DNA of 64,000 nucleotides from Sphingomonas natans (GTDB taxonomy: Bacteria > Pseudomonadota > Alphaproteobacteria > Sphingomonadales > Sphingomonadaceae): positions 558,001 through 622,000 of the forward strand of contig NZ_JAUOTP010000003.1 in assembly GCF_030546695.1 (NCBI RefSeq), written 5' to 3'. The position numbers and the translations under genes were made by a program. Numbering within the stretch: position 1 is the stretch's first letter; every line of letters starts with the position of its first letter. Below, piece after piece: positions 62,101-64,000 of this stretch. The notes under the pieces were generated by a model, which worked only from the letters and a program-made list of their open reading frames with translations, ran no database searches and had not been told where the DNA came from.

Positions 62101-62389
62101 GGTGATGTCGGCGTCGATGATCGGCATGCGCGGCATCGTCCAGAAGGAAGGCGAGGTCATCCATGTCATCATCCAGAAGATCATCGATTATGGCGATCTC
62201 CTGCGGCAAGTCGGCGACATGGCGTTCCCGCATCGCACCGGACCGGGCGACGGCGCGACGCATCCGGGATCGCCGGATCGCGGCGACCGAGGATGGAGCC
62301 CGCAGCCGCGCGATCTGTACTGGCCTCCGCACGCCGAAGGGCGGGATCCAGAGGACGTGGTCAGGATCAAATCCCGGAACTTCCACTAG
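59129..62389 (+). CDS. dnaE2: DnaE2, error-prone DNA polymerase III alpha subunit (ImuC)
   Basis: 1086 residues from a GTG at 59129 that overlaps the imuB stop; the family begins [18 protein letters not shown]. The PHP domain (first ~200 residues) is followed by the polymerase III alpha palm: [17 protein letters not shown] and [15 protein letters not shown], which supplies catalytic Asp residues, then QHPGGFVLT and [19 protein letters not shown] helix-hairpin-helix region and an OB-fold follow near the end ([27 protein letters not shown]). The length is normal for DnaE2. With ImuA/ImuB it copies across DNA lesions in the SOS response, causing induced mutation. Confidence 0.96.
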   Translation: MTYVELQVTSHFSFLRGASSPEELFAAAALQGHTALGVADLGTVAGIVRAWDGQRTTGVRLIAGTRVVLDDGRVLLLYPTDRPAWSRMTRLLTIGKARFGKGGCTLSWGEVVAHADGMIAILLPEAADETVARDLSQLRAAFGDRSYVALTFRRRPDDLVRLHALATHARDAGVRAVATGDILYHAPECRLLQDVVTAIREKTTVDALGHRRERHGDRNLKAPSEMERRFAAFPDAIAATADIARRCTFDLGELSYQYPHEQVIDGLTSQQALEQLSHEAVARLYPEGVPQAYRDQIAHELRLIGELGYAPYFLTVNAIVAESRRRGILCQGRGSAANSCVCFVLGITSIDPIKHELLFERFVSGERREPPDIDVDFEHERREEIIQWIYETYGRQHSALTAVVTRYRARGAMREVGKALGLPEDMTAALAGLIWGWSADGVGEKQAKELNLNLGDRRLRLALDLATKLIGTPRHLSQHPGGFVLTHDRLDDLVPIEPAAMVDRQVIEWDKDDIDLLKFMKVDVLGLGMLGCMNRAFNMLEEVKGVRVGLADLQDDDPDVFAMIQKADTLGVFQIESRAQMSMLPRLKPANFYDIVVQVAIVRPGPIQGDMVHPYLRRREGREKPEYPRPELRAVLEKTLGVPLFQEQAMKVAIVGAGFTAVEADQLRRAMATFKVTGGVSHFYDKLVDGMVERGYPRDFAERTFKQIEGFGSYGFPESHAASFAKIAYASSWMKHHHPDVFCASLLNAQPMGFYAPAQIVRDAREHNVEVRPVCANASRWDCTLEESRDRYKAVRLGFRQVRGLANLHGAAIVAARGDAAYGSVEEIWRRAGVPPAAIERLAEADAFHAFGEDRRQGIWKVKGLGEAPLPLFAAADAREAEFSPEGMEPEVALRPMTDGREVVEDYRTLQLSLRAHPLSFLRDDLSRRGVRRCADLTSIRDGKSVEVAGVILVRQKPGSAKGVLFITIEDESGVAQGILWPDRFEAQRRTVMSASMIGMRGIVQKEGEVIHVIIQKIIDYGDLLRQVGDMAFPHRTGPGDGATHPGSPDRGDRGWSPQPRDLYWPPHAEGRDPEDVVRIKSRNFH

Positions 62390-62458
62390 GTGGTCGGGGA
62401 GCTATCGCGTCACCAGCGCCTCGTCATCGACCTCTCTGTGCGCGTCCTGCGGGGGGCA

Positions 62459-62671
62459 ATGACCCGCTCCACGAAGGTCCGCGTCGATACGGTCGAGGTG
62501 CGGCTCGCGCTGCGATGCCTCCTTCATCATTGCCCAGACCGATGGCCGTTGGAATTGTTCTGGGATGCGGCCAAGGGTGAGAACGACATCGGTCGGGCCC
62601 AAGGCTGTACGGCGGCGTTCAACGGCGTCGTGAGACAGCTGCGCACGGCGGGACGTTATGCCGATGATTAG
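62459..62671 (+). CDS. Small conserved hypothetical protein downstream of dnaE2
   Basis: 70 residues from an ATG preceded by a G-run; the frame is open back to 62390. The peptide carries LRCLLHHCPDRWPLELFWDAAKGENDIGRAQGCTAAFNGVVRQL, a pattern I have seen in unannotated small proteins of sphingomonads. There is no known domain. It lies directly downstream of the imu operon on the same strand and may be co-transcribed. Confidence 0.6.
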   Translation: MTRSTKVRVDTVEVRLALRCLLHHCPDRWPLELFWDAAKGENDIGRAQGCTAAFNGVVRQLRTAGRYADD

Positions 62672-62889
62672 CAGCGCTCCGGCCTACCGATAGCCGTCGC
62701 CTGCACCAACAGTTGTCGGTTCTGGTCCTTATTTTCCCCGGGATGCTTTTGCCGCCGCGGTCCGACTGCGGTCTACGAACGTCGCTCGCGATGAACCACG
62801 ATCTAGCGGACGATGTGCTTTTCGGATGCGCGGGGGATGCGAGCGATTGCCGGGGTTTTCTCGACGCCCACCGCCAGGTCGACCCCGCT

Positions 62890-63277
62890 CTAGCGTATCG
62901 CCACGACTTTCGCGCCAACGGCGGTCGCGACATCCTTCCACGCGTGATCCGCGGTATAGGCGGACACATCTATTCGCTTAGCCAAGGCGAGGCAAAAACG
63001 GTCGCCGAGTGACAGTCCTGCAGAGGCTGTCACGGCGCGGAGCCTCCTGCGTCCCGGCGAATGCCTCGTCGGCTTCGACGATGCTGTAAGGGAGCGCGCC
63101 TAGCATGGCACGGATCTCGTCGATCGGTGCGCCGAAGCGAACGCAATGACTCACCACTTCTGCCTGATTGAACACGCCAACAGCTGCTTCGGCGACGATG
63201 CCGGCGACCTTGCCCGCACCGCGCTCGCCTTGAAGACGAGCGATTTTTGCTGATGCGTCGAGAACGGCGCGGGTCAT
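62890..63277 (-). pseudogene. PIN-domain toxin VapC, frameshifted
   Basis: From the ATG at 63277 the frame reads MTRAVLDASAKIARLQGERG (conserved Asp in the first strand) and continues with KVAGIVAEAAVGVFNQAEVVSHCVRFGAPIDEIRAMLGALPYSIVEADEAFAG. The PIN domain then shifts frame near 63045-63065 and continues as RAVTASAGLSLGDRFCLALAK and VSAYTADHAWKDVATAVGAKVVAIR, ending at 62890. Active-site acidic residues are preserved in both parts, so the slip is recent. No antitoxin gene of the usual AbrB/VapB type is recognised upstream; the adjacent frame is a glycosidase fragment. Confidence 0.8.
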
Positions 63278-63693
63278 TCGCCGCTGTAGGTCTCGGCCGC
63301 TCGGCGATAGCCCGCGCCATCGGGATTGTCCGCAAGTTGGGCGCCCCCTGCGCCGCCCGCCTTCAACGCGTCGGCCGCCCCGTCCAGATGCACGCGCGGC
63401 GTCATACCGGTCACGCCCCACTGATTGTTTTTGCGATCGACGAATAGCCAGTCGACCGCATGCTCGCGATCGCCGACACGCGCCGCCGTCATCGCGATCA
63501 TCGGATAGTCCCAACCCCAAGTTTGTCGCAGATCCCAGGTGCGCGCGACCGCATCCAGGGTCCGCCGCATTGCCTTCGGATCGATCCGGTCGCCCGGAAT
63601 GAAGCCGTCCGCCATCAGGAAAGAGGGATGGTCGCTGCAATTGGTGAGATAACGCTGTTTGTCCGCCCATGCCGGTTGTGCCAACGAGGCCAT
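63274..63693 (-). pseudogene. Glycoside hydrolase C-terminal-region fragment
   Basis: 139 residues that look like an internal piece of a sphingomonad glycosidase (GH65/GH95-like alpha/alpha toroid). The recognisable part reads DKQRYLTNCSDHPSFLMADGFIPGD, TWDLRQTWGWDYPMIAMTAARVGDREHAVDWLF and GYRRAAETY, after which the expected FPSNGSLL segment is replaced by SGE and a stop. Both ends are missing. The stop overlaps the VapC start (ATGA), so the two were probably joined by recombination rather than being an operon. The exact enzyme family is uncertain. Confidence 0.6.
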
Positions 63694-63725
63694 ATCGAGG
63701 GCCGAAGCACAGGCCCGTTCGGGGG

Positions 63726-64000
63726 ATGGATATGAACGAGTGCGCTTCGGTCAGGGCACTTCAGGCGCGACAGAAGCGGGCCGCATGGGTCGCCGATCAA
63801 ATTGTGCCGTACGAGCCGCGGATGCGCGCCTGGCTCAGCCGCTGGCGAGTGTCGCCCGAAGATGCCGACGAGCTCCTACAAGATGCCTATTGCCGGATCG
63901 CGCTACTGGAGAGCCTCGATCATATTGATCGTCCTGTGCCCTACTTTTTCTCGATCGTTCGCAACCTTCTGGCGCGTCGGCATCGGCGTCAGCGCATTGT
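63726..64000 (+). CDS. ECF sigma factor (FecI-like), runs off the window
   Basis: The ATG at 63726 (GGGGG just upstream) opens a frame to the window end, 91 residues. VADQIVPYEPRMRAWLSRWRVSPEDADELLQDAYCRIALLES and then PYFFSIVRNLLARRHRRQRI is the sigma-70 region 2 pattern of extracytoplasmic-function factors. FecI-type members are usually followed by a FecR anti-sigma and a TonB transducer receptor, which would lie outside the window. Confidence 0.85.
   Translation, partial: MDMNECASVRALQARQKRAAWVADQIVPYEPRMRAWLSRWRVSPEDADELLQDAYCRIALLESLDHIDRPVPYFFSIVRNLLARRHRRQRI

Overview
The window comes from a high-GC alphaproteobacterium, most likely a sphingomonad (Sphingomonas, Sphingobium or Novosphingobium type). 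Supporting signs are Ros/MucR regulators, a large TonB-dependent receptor, an ImuA-ImuB-DnaE2 mutagenesis cassette behind a GAAC-N7-GAAC LexA box, a GGAAC-N16-CGTT (EcfG-type) promoter, and a CzcCBA metal-efflux operon. No rRNA, tRNA, CRISPR array or complete insertion sequence is visible.

Layout. 1-14.4 kb is an acyl-CoA catabolic island. It holds two CaiB/BaiF CoA-transferases, an enoyl-CoA hydratase, an amidohydrolase, an acyl-CoA synthetase, a 96-residue companion protein, two SDR dehydrogenases, a TetR regulator, a broken TauD-like dioxygenase, a TonB receptor and an MFS transporter. Together they look like uptake, CoA activation and side-chain oxidation of an unidentified organic acid. 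15-18.4 kb holds small regulatory and stress-type genes, including a NarL-like protein with a degenerate receiver and a first MucR. 18.9-24.9 kb is a czcI-like/czcCBA efflux operon. It converges on a two-gene unit at 24.9-28.5 kb: a 638-residue protein of no family I recognise plus a PhoD-like metallophosphatase.

29-43.5 kb carries a single-domain response regulator, a frameshifted GlsB/YeaQ gene, a lone Pycsar-effector-like membrane protein (DUF5706/PycTM), and a tightly overlapping operon encoding a TpsB outer-membrane transporter, a 2524-residue TpsA exoprotein and an exported CHAT-domain (caspase-like) protease. The last operon and the 638-residue/PhoD pair are the best candidates for undescribed systems. 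43.6-45.5 kb is a PfkB sugar kinase divergent from a GntR/UTRA regulator.

45.5-56.5 kb is a decaying accessory region. It contains broken OmpA-family, IS3 orfA, SRAP, strawberry-notch helicase, thermonuclease and low-affinity iron permease genes. Among them are intact islands: a second MucR, a DyP peroxidase, and a SOS-boxed SRAP gene. 56.6-62.4 kb is the intact, overlapping imuA-imuB-dnaE2 operon. The window closes with a broken VapC fused to a glycosidase fragment and the start of an ECF sigma factor gene.

Large genes (TpsA, CzcA, DnaE2) are intact, so the many frameshifts in small genes are more likely genuine decay than general poor sequence. Single-base slips at homopolymers could still be sequencing errors.
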